From: JBFYTX01 sp963739515
GTDB lineage: Bacteria; Chloroflexota; Dehalococcoidia; Dehalococcoidales; RBG-16-60-22
Assembly: GCA_963739515.1 (NCBI GenBank)
Contig: CAVUAO010000003.1
Coordinates: 558,001-622,000, forward strand
Direction of reading: 5' to 3'
DNA length: 64,000 nucleotides
The stretch's first letter is position 1, and each line of letters starts with the position of its first letter. Made by a program: the position numbers and the translations under genes. Of this stretch, positions 16,838 through 24,927 are shown in pieces. The notes beneath the pieces are model-generated. The model was not told the DNA's origin. It was given only the letters and a program-made list of their open reading frames with translations, and ran no database searches.

Positions 16838-17758
16838 TTATTCTCCGTAGAGATAGAGCGGCTTTTTGTCCGTGATGATTCTCCTCTGTTTAGCCAGCGC
16901 TTCCCTGATATATCTGGGCAGGGAGAACATGTTGCGGTGGGTGATGCCGTCGTAAAAGCGTAGCCCTCCGGGCAATCTGGCGGCAATCCTCTTATCGATT
17001 TCTCCGGGGGAAAACCGGGAAGGGTCGATGCGCGGCGAGGCCAGGCAAAAGCCCCACGGCCCCCCGAATGACTGCATATAGGTTGCGTATTGAGTGACCA
17101 CAGGAAAAACACTTTTCAGCGTGTTATTGACGGCGGTCAGGTTCAGCAGCTCCGTCGGCGAGGCGGAGCCGGCCTGAACGGCGATGATGCCGTTTTTCGT
17201 CAGTCTATCCAGGACGATTCTATAAAATTCCCGGGTAAAAAGCAGGTAGGCAGGCCCTTTTTCAATAGGGTCGGGCAAATCGATGATAATAACATCGTAG
17301 GTTTCCCTGGACTTTTTCAAAAATTGGCGGGCGTCGGTATGGTGCAGCTCCGTGCGGCTGTCTGCGAAGGCGCCCCGACTCAAAGCGGGCAGGTATTGGC
17401 GGCTGAGGGCGGTCACTGCTTCATCGATTTCCACCATCACCGCCCTTTTTACCGTGGGATGGACTAGCACTTCCCGAAGGGCGGCGCCCTCGCCGCCGCC
17501 GGCGATAAAAACCCTTTCCGGTCCGGGATGGGCTATCATGGCCGGCTGTACGAGGGCCTCATGGTAAATATGTTCGTCTCTTTCGCTCGACTGTATTTTG
17601 CCGTCCAGCACCAGGCAGACGCCGAGGTCGCGGGTGCGGACGACCTGGACGGACTGATAAGCCGTCCTTCCGGAATACAACACCTCATCGAGACGGTGGA
17701 GCTGGTAAAAGTTGCCGTTGATTTTGTCCCGCAGCCATTTGTCCGGGTCGGTATCCAT
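16838..17758 (-). CDS. speE: Spermidine synthase (aminopropyltransferase)
   Basis: Transfers an aminopropyl group from decarboxylated S-adenosylmethionine to putrescine. At 306 residues it is full length. Motifs include LVLDGKIQSSERDEHIYHEALVQPA, the nucleotide-binding GGGEGAALREVL, and IDLPDP with the catalytic Asp region. It follows the AdoMet decarboxylase gene by four bases, so donor synthesis and transfer are encoded in one operon. Confidence 0.95.
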   Translation of the reverse strand: MDTDPDKWLRDKINGNFYQLHRLDEVLYSGRTAYQSVQVVRTRDLGVCLVLDGKIQSSERDEHIYHEALVQPAMIAHPGPERVFIAGGGEGAALREVLVHPTVKRAVMVEIDEAVTALSRQYLPALSRGAFADSRTELHHTDARQFLKKSRETYDVIIIDLPDPIEKGPAYLLFTREFYRIVLDRLTKNGIIAVQAGSASPTELLNLTAVNNTLKSVFPVVTQYATYMQSFGGPWGFCLASPRIDPSRFSPGEIDKRIAARLPGGLRFYDGITHRNMFSLPRYIREALAKQRRIITDKKPLYLYGE

Positions 17759-17762
17759 ATCC

Positions 17763-18119
17763 CTATACCATTACCAGGACGCCGCGCGGGATTTCCATCA
17801 GCGAGTGGTTCCGGGACCCGAGCTTTTCAATCAGGAATTCGGCGGCCTTCTCCGGTTTCACGGTGGTGCCGCAGGTAAAAACGTCGACGGCGGCATAACC
17901 GTATTCCGGCCAGGTATGAATGGACAGGTGGGACTCCGCGATGATGACCACGCCGCTCACTCCCTGCGGACTGAAATGATGGAAGGAGTCGCCGAGCACC
18001 ACGGCGCCGCAATCGATGGCCGCGTCCACCATGACCTTACGGAGGAAGGCCGAGTCGTTTAAAGACTCCCGGTTACAATCGTGCAGCTCAACCAGCAGAT
18101 GTCTTCCTAATGCATTCAA
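17763..18119 (-). CDS. speH: S-adenosylmethionine decarboxylase proenzyme (SpeH class)
   Basis: Pyruvoyl enzyme that makes the aminopropyl donor for spermidine. The 118-residue proenzyme has the autocleavage site in AESHLSIHTWPEYG, with Ser63 as the residue that becomes the pyruvoyl group, and the catalytic His/Cys in HTWPE and FTCG. It is the short single-chain-precursor class typical of bacteria and archaea. Coupled to speE. Confidence 0.95.
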   Translation of the reverse strand: MNALGRHLLVELHDCNRESLNDSAFLRKVMVDAAIDCGAVVLGDSFHHFSPQGVSGVVIIAESHLSIHTWPEYGYAAVDVFTCGTTVKPEKAAEFLIEKLGSRNHSLMEIPRGVLVMV

Positions 18120-18315
18120 TCACCTGCCCCCCTTTTAGAGATTATTTTATCGTTGGCGATGTTATTCCAAATAAAAATTCCCAGAGCAATATAGCCACCC
18201 CAGGAACCTCCCCACTCCCCCGTTGTTAAGGAGCAAGGACACATGTCAAGCCATGGACCGCGCTAATCCGGTTTGTCGATACCCTCCTTGTTAAAGCCGG
18301 GACGGCCGGCTAGGC

Positions 18316-19248
18316 TCATGCCTTCATGTCCAGGTTTTGCCTGACCGCTTCGGCCAGTTTATCCAGCTTTTTTGCCTGGCTCAACCTGGTCTTTTTTAAA
18401 GTGCCCTCGATGCTATTAACGATATCGTTGATGTCGGCGCCGGTGGCGATAATCGGGGTGGCGCGACTTTGCGCTTTATAGAGGACGTCATTTATCGGCG
18501 CGGCTTTATCGGGGCTGCCGCTGAGGACGAGACAGGCTGTTGACGTTTCCAGGGCGGCCAGCTGCATGTCCGGGCGGTCGTAATGGATGATCGCGGCTTT
18601 GCGGCTTTTCCGTCCAAAGTAGTCGAGCCCGGAATCCACGACCAGCGCCCCGAGCATATAGTTTTCCACCAGCTCCGCTGATTTCTCGGGACTATTCAAT
18701 ATCCTGCCCTTAAGACTTTCGGCCAGCTCGCCGACGGTTATCGCCAGCAATACCCGATTTTCCGGGATAACGCCCAGCAATTTTATGCCCGCCGCTTCCC
18801 ACCGCGCTTTGGCTTCATCGCGTACTCGCGCCAACTGGCTTGGCGGCACCTTGTTAATGATGACGCCCAGGAAATTTTTACCAAACTCTTTATAGACCTC
18901 GAGGAAACCGGATGCCCCGCCGGAATAGGTTTCCACGGCGATGACTTTAGCCTTCATTTCTTTGGCCGCCGCATAAGCCGCCTGACTCACTGCATCGTCG
19001 GGTTTAAAGCCGATACTGCCCTCCGCCAGGACGATATCCTTCCCTTTATAGCCGGTTTCACCAACGATGTCCAGTCCCGGAATCTGCTTCATGAAAGCGA
19101 TATCGCCGGCGGCGTCGGTTTTTTCGGAGGCAGGCGGCTGCAGGTAGCCGACTTTTTTACCGTCATTGAGAAAATTAATGGCGAGTCCGGCGCAGATGGC
19201 GGTCTTGCCGGCCGCTGTCTCCGCGGCCACGATAAATAAGACTCCCAA
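18316..19248 (-). CDS. P-loop AAA protein with DRTGG-like domain
   Basis: 310 residues. The N-terminal half is a BioD/CobB-like P-loop ATPase: IVAAETAAGKTAICAGLA holds the nucleotide loop, and KNFLGVIINKVPPSQ is the following strand. The C-terminal half (LGVIPENRVLLAITVGELAESLKGRIL, then VVDSGLDYFGRKSRKAAIIHYDRPD) matches the DRTGG domain found between the ATPase and transferase parts of large phosphate acetyltransferases. No acetyltransferase domain is attached. A regulatory or ligand-sensing role is likely but unproven. The start is TTG 19248, seven bases after GGAGG. Confidence 0.75.
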   Translation of the reverse strand: MGVLFIVAAETAAGKTAICAGLAINFLNDGKKVGYLQPPASEKTDAAGDIAFMKQIPGLDIVGETGYKGKDIVLAEGSIGFKPDDAVSQAAYAAAKEMKAKVIAVETYSGGASGFLEVYKEFGKNFLGVIINKVPPSQLARVRDEAKARWEAAGIKLLGVIPENRVLLAITVGELAESLKGRILNSPEKSAELVENYMLGALVVDSGLDYFGRKSRKAAIIHYDRPDMQLAALETSTACLVLSGSPDKAAPINDVLYKAQSRATPIIATGADINDIVNSIEGTLKKTRLSQAKKLDKLAEAVRQNLDMKA

Positions 19249-19371
19249 ACCTATCCTCCGGGGTCAAATTTCCGTTTAATTTATTAGACCAATACATTAT
19301 AGTCCTTTAAGCACTCTACGTAAAGAGGTATAATAATTGGTACAGTTCGTTAAGATAACGGAGTATTTTCT

Positions 19372-20598
19372 TTGAACGCCCGTCCCCTCCTCAAAAAAAT
19401 ATATAAATGGGAATATATCTGGCTCTGCCTGATCGTGCTGGCGACCCTCGCCCTGCATTTTGCCATCATATATACGCCCAAAGAACCCATCCTGGACGAA
19501 ATTTATTACGTTAACGAAGCCCGGAGTATCTCCGATAACCAGACCATTCTCCGCCAGGAGCATCCGCCTCTCGGCAAGCTCATTATCCTGGGAGGAGTCG
19601 AAATATTCGGGGATAACACGCTCGGCTGGCGTTTTTTCTCGGTGGTCCTGGGCACCGGCAGTATCGTTATTTTCTATTTTCTCTGCCGCCGCCTCAACCT
19701 GTCCAACCGGGCCGCTTCCATCGCCACTTTCCTGCTGGCGTTTGAAAATATGACCTTCATCCAAAACAGCGTGGCCATGCTGGACGTCTTTTATCTTTTC
19801 TTCATGTTCGCGGCGTGGCTGCTTTACCTCAACGCCCGGTACATCAACGCCGGTATTGCGGCGGGATTGAGCGTGCTGGCCAAGCTCTTCGGCGCGCTGT
19901 CGGTGCCCGCCATGATAATCCACTGGTTTTTCACCAGAGCCAAACGGTCCCGGTGGTTCGCCCTGACGGTGGCTTTATCGGTTATTACGTTCATCGCGCT
20001 GCTGCCCGTGTGTGATTTAATCATTCACCGCAATCTTGCGGCCGTCCCCAACCCCATTACCGAAATCAAGACCATGCTGAGCCTGACCGGCAGCCTCACC
20101 TTCCATAACGCCTCGCACCCCAGCATGGCGCGGCCCTGGGAATGGGTCATCAACCCCACCAAGATTATGCCCTTCTGGTATGATCCGCACTATAATTCGA
20201 TGGTCAGCCCTTCCGTCTGGGTCCTTATTATCCCGGCGTTCGCCTATTTGCTTTATCTCACGATTAAGAAGCGGGACGAGGCGGGGCTTTTCGGTTTAGC
20301 GTGGTTCGCCAGCACCTACCTGATATGGATACCCCTCGTCCTTATCACCGACCGCATCACCTATCCGTATTATTTCTATCCGTCGGTCGGGGCTATCTGC
20401 CTGGGGATAGGCATGGGGCTGTCCCGGTTGATCGATATTTTCAAAGAAAGACAGTCCGGCAAACTCAAGTGGACCGTCTTCGGCATCGTGGTTTTTATCT
20501 TCCTCTTCCATATCGTCTCTTTTATATTCCTGTATCCGGCTTTTCCGATGAACGCGTATAACTGGGTGTTGTCTTTATTAAATATACCCCACCCCTGA
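19372..20598 (+). CDS. Membrane glycosyltransferase (GT39/PMT-like)
   Basis: 408 residues with about ten membrane segments. The first extracytoplasmic loop carries the Asp-Glu pair of the protein O-mannosyltransferase family in EPILDEIYYVNEA, followed by QEHPPLGKLII, which is close to the PMT motif for dolichyl/polyprenyl-phosphate-sugar use. It therefore probably transfers a sugar from a lipid-phosphate carrier to protein or cell envelope glycan outside the membrane. The start is TTG 19372, nine bases after GGAG. It stands alone. Confidence 0.85.
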   Translation: MNARPLLKKIYKWEYIWLCLIVLATLALHFAIIYTPKEPILDEIYYVNEARSISDNQTILRQEHPPLGKLIILGGVEIFGDNTLGWRFFSVVLGTGSIVIFYFLCRRLNLSNRAASIATFLLAFENMTFIQNSVAMLDVFYLFFMFAAWLLYLNARYINAGIAAGLSVLAKLFGALSVPAMIIHWFFTRAKRSRWFALTVALSVITFIALLPVCDLIIHRNLAAVPNPITEIKTMLSLTGSLTFHNASHPSMARPWEWVINPTKIMPFWYDPHYNSMVSPSVWVLIIPAFAYLLYLTIKKRDEAGLFGLAWFASTYLIWIPLVLITDRITYPYYFYPSVGAICLGIGMGLSRLIDIFKERQSGKLKWTVFGIVVFIFLFHIVSFIFLYPAFPMNAYNWVLSLLNIPHP

Positions 20599-20641
20599 GC
20601 CCCCTCCGGTCTCATACCTGCCCTTTCCCCGCTTTAAATAA

Positions 20642-20665
20642 TGAAGAGGGGCCGGAACCCTCTTC
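20642..20665 (+). terminator. Hairpin after the membrane glycosyltransferase
   Basis: GAAGAGGG and CCCTCTTC pair around a short loop. No clear U-run follows, so termination is plausible but weakly supported. Confidence 0.4.
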
Positions 20666-20684
20666 AACGCTCCGATACCGGTCT

Positions 20685-20712
20685 TTGATTGCCGGCCCCC
20701 CGGTGCTATAAT
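20685..20712 (+). promoter_or_regulatory. Promoter of the AmmeMemoRadiSam operon
   Basis: TTGATT (20685-20690) and a perfect TATAAT (20707-20712) are spaced by 16 bases, 20 bases upstream of the first ATG. The spacer is unusually GC-rich (GCCGGCCCCCCGGTGC) and could itself fold. Confidence 0.6.
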
Positions 20713-20732
20713 TACCCTGAGGCGGTGAGGTT

Positions 20733-21785
20733 ATGCGCGAGGCCGTGCTTTACGAAAAGCTGCCGGGCTCCAGGGTACAGTGCCATACCTGCCAGTGGCG
20801 CTGCCGGATTAACCCGGGAAAATACGGCGTTTGCGGCATGTACCATAACCGGGACGGCAGCCTCTTCAACCTCAACTACGGCAAAGTCTCCTCGGTAGCG
20901 GTCGACCCCATAGAAAAGAAGCCGCTCTTCCATTTTTACCCCGGCACCCTGTGTTTTTCGCTGGGCACCCTGGGCTGCAACTTCCACTGCCGGCACTGCC
21001 AGAACTGGGAAATTTCCACCGCCAACCACGATTCTTTAAATCACGACTGCCGCGAGCTTCTCCCCAAAGCATCCATCGAGTTGGCCATCAAGAATCGCTG
21101 CCAGGGCATCGCCTGGACCTATAACGAGCCGGTCATCTGGTTCGAACACACCCTGGAGTCCGCCAGGCTGGCCAAGGAGAACAACCTTTATACCGTCTAT
21201 GTCACTAATGGCTATGCCACGCCGGAGACGCTGGATACCATCGGACCTTATCTTGACGCCTGGAGGGTGGACATCAAGGGCTTTTCCGACGATTTTTATC
21301 AAAAGCTTGCCGGGGTGCCCCACTGGCGGGAAATCCTCGAAGTGACGAAACGCGCCAGGGATAAATGGCACATGCACGTCGAGGTTATTACGAATATCAT
21401 CCCCACCATGAACGACGATGATCAACAGCTCGAGGGAATCGCTAGCTGGATAAAAACAGAGTTGGGCGAGCTGACCCCCTGGCACGTGACCCGTTTTTAT
21501 CCCCAGCACCGGCTGACCCACCTGCCAGCGACCCCGCTGGAAACTATCGAGCATGCCGTCGAGATTGGCAAAAAAGCCGGCCTGAAGTTTATCTATGCCG
21601 GCAATGTCGCCGGACACGATAGCGAGAGCACGCGGTGCTATTCGTGCGGCAAGACTATCGTCAAAAGGGTCGGGTATGAGACTAATATCGTCGGGCTGGC
21701 GGGTTCACGGTGCCGGTTCTGCGGGGCGGAGCTGAATTTCCGGCCGCCCGTCTCCAAGGAGGGGCCCGGCTTAAGGGAGGATTAA
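20733..21785 (+). CDS. amrS: AmmeMemoRadiSam system radical SAM enzyme
   Basis: Radical-SAM protein of 350 residues related to pyruvate-formate-lyase activators. The 4Fe-4S motif CNFHCRHC uses Cys 82, 86 and 89. An N-terminal Cys set (C17, C20, C24, C34) and a C-terminal double CxxC pair (CYSC ... CRFC) suggest additional metal sites. It is the first gene of a three-gene operon with a MEMO1-like and an AMMECR1-like gene, the defining context of this system. The reaction and substrate remain to be established as far as I know. Confidence 0.94.
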   Translation: MREAVLYEKLPGSRVQCHTCQWRCRINPGKYGVCGMYHNRDGSLFNLNYGKVSSVAVDPIEKKPLFHFYPGTLCFSLGTLGCNFHCRHCQNWEISTANHDSLNHDCRELLPKASIELAIKNRCQGIAWTYNEPVIWFEHTLESARLAKENNLYTVYVTNGYATPETLDTIGPYLDAWRVDIKGFSDDFYQKLAGVPHWREILEVTKRARDKWHMHVEVITNIIPTMNDDDQQLEGIASWIKTELGELTPWHVTRFYPQHRLTHLPATPLETIEHAVEIGKKAGLKFIYAGNVAGHDSESTRCYSCGKTIVKRVGYETNIVGLAGSRCRFCGAELNFRPPVSKEGPGLRED

Positions 21786-21786
21786 A

Positions 21787-22617
21787 ATGAACAGAAATCC
21801 CTGCGTCGCCGGATACTTTTATCCCGGGTCCGCTTCGGAAATCAGAGCCATGATGGCCAGGTTCATCGATAAAAACGCCCCCAAGGAAGAGGCCGTCGGC
21901 CTGCTGGTGCCGCACGCCGGCTATCAGTATTCCGGGGCGGTGACCGGGGCGACCGTTTCCAGGATCAAGTTCAAGGACACATTTATTATCATGGGGCCCA
22001 CCCACAGCGGGCTGGGCAAACCCTTCAGCGTCTGGACCGAGGGCACCTGGAAAACGCCGCTGGGCGAGGTTGAGGTAGATGCGGAGCTCGCCGGGAAAAT
22101 GGTGGAGGTGTCCCGTTACCTGGAAGAGGACTACCAGGCGCACCGCGAGGAACACGCCGTCGAGGTGCAGCTCCCCTTTTTACAGTACGTCAAGCCGGAC
22201 GTGCGCATCGTGCCCGTCATTCTGGCCGGCGCGCCGGATGGCGCTTATAAGGAAATCGGCCGGGACATCGCCAGGGCCATCACGGAGTTGAAGAAAGACG
22301 TGGTGATTATGGCCAGCGGCGATATGACCCACTACGAGCCGCACGCCGTCGCTAAAGAAAAGGATATGAAAGCGGTGGAGGCCATGCTGGCCCTCGACGC
22401 AGACGAACTGACCCGCCGCTACCAGCGACTCAACATATCAATGTGCGCTTACGGCCCGGTCGTTTGCCTTATCGCCGCGGCGAAAGAGCTGGGGGCGACC
22501 GGCGCGGAGCTGGTCAAATACCAGACCAGCGGCGACGCCACCGGCGATAAGAGCGCGGTGGTCGGCTACGCCGGCGTCATTTTCAAGAAGGGAGGCCCTG
22601 GAAAGGGAGGGCCCTAG
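21787..22617 (+). CDS. amrB: AmmeMemoRadiSam system protein B (MEMO1 family)
   Basis: 276 residues with the MEMO1/class-III dioxygenase-like fold. Conserved residues are the His in LLVPHAGYQYSG, the His in GPTHSGLGK, SGDMTHYEPH, and the Cys in SMCAYGPV, the positions that bind metal in human MEMO1. It starts one base after the radical-SAM stop. The 3' end contains a threefold tandem GGAAAGGGAGGGCCC-like repeat that yields the tail KKGGPGKGGP. Confidence 0.94.
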   Translation: MNRNPCVAGYFYPGSASEIRAMMARFIDKNAPKEEAVGLLVPHAGYQYSGAVTGATVSRIKFKDTFIIMGPTHSGLGKPFSVWTEGTWKTPLGEVEVDAELAGKMVEVSRYLEEDYQAHREEHAVEVQLPFLQYVKPDVRIVPVILAGAPDGAYKEIGRDIARAITELKKDVVIMASGDMTHYEPHAVAKEKDMKAVEAMLALDADELTRRYQRLNISMCAYGPVVCLIAAAKELGATGAELVKYQTSGDATGDKSAVVGYAGVIFKKGGPGKGGP

Positions 22618-22634
22618 AAAGGGAGGGATTTTAT

Positions 22635-23147
22635 ATGATGATGGACCCTATCGTGGCTTTAGCTAAGGAAACCGTCGAGAAATACGTCCGCACCGGCAAA
22701 AGAATTTCGCCGCCGCCCGAGCTTACTCCGGAGATGAAAGAGAAGGCCGGCGTGTTCGTGTCTATCCATAAGAAGGGGGAGCTGCGGGGCTGCATCGGGA
22801 CTTTTGAGCCGCAGGAGAAGAACGTGGCGGCGGAGGTAATCACCAACGCTATCAGCTCGGCGACGCGCGACCCGCGTTTCCCGCCCATCGGGCCGGAAGA
22901 GCTTAAAGACCTGGACTATAGCGTCGATGTGCTGACCAGCCCCGAGCCGGTAGAAGACGAAAGCCAGCTCGACCCGAAGAAGTACGGGGTCATCGTGGCG
23001 TGCGGGTGGCGGAGAGGCCTGCTCCTGCCTGACCTCGAGGGGGTGGATACCGCGGACTACCAGATAGACATCTGCCGGCAGAAGGGCGGTATCGGCCCTG
23101 ACGAGCCGGTGCAGTTGTATCGCTTCGAGGTGAAGCGGTACAAGTGA
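22635..23147 (+). CDS. amrA: AmmeMemoRadiSam system protein A (AMMECR1 family)
   Basis: 170 residues with the AMMECR1 signature GVFVSIHKKGELRGCIGTFEP, containing the invariant LRGCIG. Later motifs SATRDPRFPP and VSVLTSPEPVEDE-like text (SVDVLTSPEPVED) fit. Three Met codons in a row open the gene at 22635, 22638 and 22641, preceded by AAAGGGAGGG. It closes the S-B-A operon. AMMECR1's biochemical role is not settled. Confidence 0.94.
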   Translation: MMMDPIVALAKETVEKYVRTGKRISPPPELTPEMKEKAGVFVSIHKKGELRGCIGTFEPQEKNVAAEVITNAISSATRDPRFPPIGPEELKDLDYSVDVLTSPEPVEDESQLDPKKYGVIVACGWRRGLLLPDLEGVDTADYQIDICRQKGGIGPDEPVQLYRFEVKRYK

Positions 23148-23205
23148 ACATGAATCTTTAAAAATATAATTATATTTTTTTTAGTTTTATAAGGTTTATA
23201 TAACG

Positions 23206-23973
23206 ATGCAAAACGAATATAAGCAATCCAAAGAGGAACTTCAACAACATCTTAAAGATATAATCGAGGCGCTAGAGCTATCATCAAGGGCATACGATAC
23301 GGGATTAAAGGGGGAAGCTAAGAGACTAGCTGCGGGTATTAGAGTCCTCTTACATGATACGGATTCTTCAAAATCTTTGCTTGGGCAATTGGGTAAAAAA
23401 AATATCAATTTTTACGATACAACAATACCATACAATCCAAAAACATTTTTAACTTACAACGGTCTTACCGCTATGAATCTTACACCAGAAGGAGCCACAT
23501 ATGAGTGCCTATTTGACGAGCTACCTCCTGACTCTCCGCCGCGATGGGTAAGTTTTGATGAATGGTGGAATAGACTGATATTTATAGACCGTAAAGGAAT
23601 CAAGACAACGCGAAAAGATTTGATACTTGCTATTGCGAATAAAGATGGTGGTACCCACGTAGATCCAAATTTAGATGAAAGGTACGCAAATCTCTCAAGG
23701 CGTAACTTGCTTGCATGGCGTTTTTCCAGCCCTAAAGGAGATTTCCCCCTTGAAGGACCAGAAAGAGCTGCCACAAGGCAAATTACCCACGAAGTGTTAA
23801 AATCTATTAATCCTACAATGCCAAACATTAAACTTAAGGCAAAGGGCACGCTTTTTTTTGGTGGATTTGCTACAGTCGATGATAAGCAACCGCCACTGCC
23901 AAAAGTTAGTCGCAATGCTCCTTGTCCTTGCGGAAGTGGGAAAAAATACAAGCGGTGTCACGGTAAATCATAA
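23206..23973 (+). CDS. SEC-C motif protein of unknown function
   Basis: 255 residues. Only the C-terminus is recognisable: a SEC-C zinc motif CPCGSGKKYKRCH using Cys 240, 242, 251 and His 252. The first 50 residues are helical and polar (SKEELQQHLKDIIEALELSSRAYDTG), suggesting a coiled segment; the middle has WVSFDEWWNRLIF and DGGTHVDPNLDERY. The gene is AT-rich compared with the GC-rich operons on both sides and is followed at once by a dispersed palindromic repeat, so recent transfer is likely. Confidence 0.7.
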   Translation: MQNEYKQSKEELQQHLKDIIEALELSSRAYDTGLKGEAKRLAAGIRVLLHDTDSSKSLLGQLGKKNINFYDTTIPYNPKTFLTYNGLTAMNLTPEGATYECLFDELPPDSPPRWVSFDEWWNRLIFIDRKGIKTTRKDLILAIANKDGGTHVDPNLDERYANLSRRNLLAWRFSSPKGDFPLEGPERAATRQITHEVLKSINPTMPNIKLKAKGTLFFGGFATVDDKQPPLPKVSRNAPCPCGSGKKYKRCHGKS

Positions 23974-23984
23974 TATGGGTGTCT

Positions 23985-24047
23985 AAGAGGGGCTTCGCCC
24001 CTCTTTCTTTACACCCCCTCCCTTTCTAAGGGAGGGGGCAGGGGGTG
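23985..24047. repeat. Dispersed palindromic repeat with terminator-like hairpins (copy 2)
   Basis: First hairpin AAGAGGGG-CTTCG-CCCCTCTTT at 23985-24006 with a T-rich tail; second hairpin CCCCCTCCCTT-TCT-AAGGGAGGGGG at 24014-24038. A partial copy (GGGGCAGGGGGTGGGTTC) recurs at 24519-24536. Confidence 0.75.
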
Positions 24048-24076
24048 GGTTCTATAAAGTATAAAGGAGGGTAAAA

Positions 24077-24517
24077 ATGCAGGTACAGAGGTCAATAGAA
24101 ATCAAAGCGCCGCCGGAGAAAATCTGGCCGTGGCTCATCGAGCCGGACAAAATCATGAAATGGTTCACCCTGCTGAAAAAATTTGAGTACACCGGCGAAA
24201 AGCGGAGCGGGCCGGGTACCACCTTCTATTACGAGGAGAAGTCCGGCGGGCAGCTCATGAAAATGAACTATAAAGTCACCGAATGGGTGGAGAATAGAAA
24301 AATCGGCTTCGGGGTGACATCCGGCTCGTTGAAGAAAGATGACCAGGTCTGGAGCATCGAGGCCACGCCCGCGGGGGGCAAATTTACCATGTGGGAAGAC
24401 CTGGAGATGCCGATGGGGATTTTCGGCAAGATTATCGGCGCGCTGTTCGGCCAGATGATGGTGGGCGGGGATATGAAGAAAATACTCGCTAATTTAAAGA
24501 AAATGACGGAGGCATAG
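24077..24517 (+). CDS. SRPBCC (START-like) domain protein
   Basis: 146 residues covering one helix-grip ligand-binding fold: it opens with RSIEIKAPPEKIWPWLIEPDKIMKWF, typical of polyketide cyclase/CoxG/AHSA1-like proteins, and ends in an amphipathic helix (MKKILANLKKMTEA). GGAGG lies before the ATG. The ligand is unknown. The neighbouring genes give no pathway clue. Confidence 0.85.
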   Translation: MQVQRSIEIKAPPEKIWPWLIEPDKIMKWFTLLKKFEYTGEKRSGPGTTFYYEEKSGGQLMKMNYKVTEWVENRKIGFGVTSGSLKKDDQVWSIEATPAGGKFTMWEDLEMPMGIFGKIIGALFGQMMVGGDMKKILANLKKMTEA

Positions 24518-24559
24518 AGGGGCAGGGGGTGGGTTCAATAAATCAAGGAGGTCAATAAT

Positions 24560-24859
24560 ATGACTTATGCAGGGGGCGCGACGGGAGGGGCGGCCGGAGC
24601 GGCGGAGTATGCCGCCATCGCCCAGGCGATTAAAGCTTCCGGGGCAATCGTAAAAGTGGCACCGGAGGCCTTTCAGAAAATACTCGAAAAGACCAGAGAC
24701 CCCCTGGTGGTCACGGCAAAAGGGGGAGTCTTTAAAGCCAACTACCAGTACCTCACCGGATATAAAGGGCTCGCCTTTTACACGAAGTCGGCCGCGCCCC
24801 TATCGCTGCCGGGCGGCGCAGAAGTGGTCGCTTCCAGGCAGATATGGATACCGGGGTAG
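24560..24859 (+). CDS. Conserved-looking small hypothetical protein
   Basis: 99 residues, ATG preceded by AAGGAGG. The N-terminus is Gly/Ala-rich (GGATGGAAGAAEYAAIAQAIKASG); the C-terminal half (VTAKGGVFKANYQYLTGYKGLAFYTKS, then LPGGAEVVASRQIWIPG) is ordered and resembles unannotated proteins I have seen in Dehalococcoidia. No catalytic motif is evident. Function unknown. Confidence 0.65.
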   Translation: MTYAGGATGGAAGAAEYAAIAQAIKASGAIVKVAPEAFQKILEKTRDPLVVTAKGGVFKANYQYLTGYKGLAFYTKSAAPLSLPGGAEVVASRQIWIPG

Positions 24860-24927
24860 GAAGAAAGGGCGGGGTGGATAAAATACGAGATTTGGAGTAA
24901 ATTATTAGGGAGCGTTATAGGGAAATT

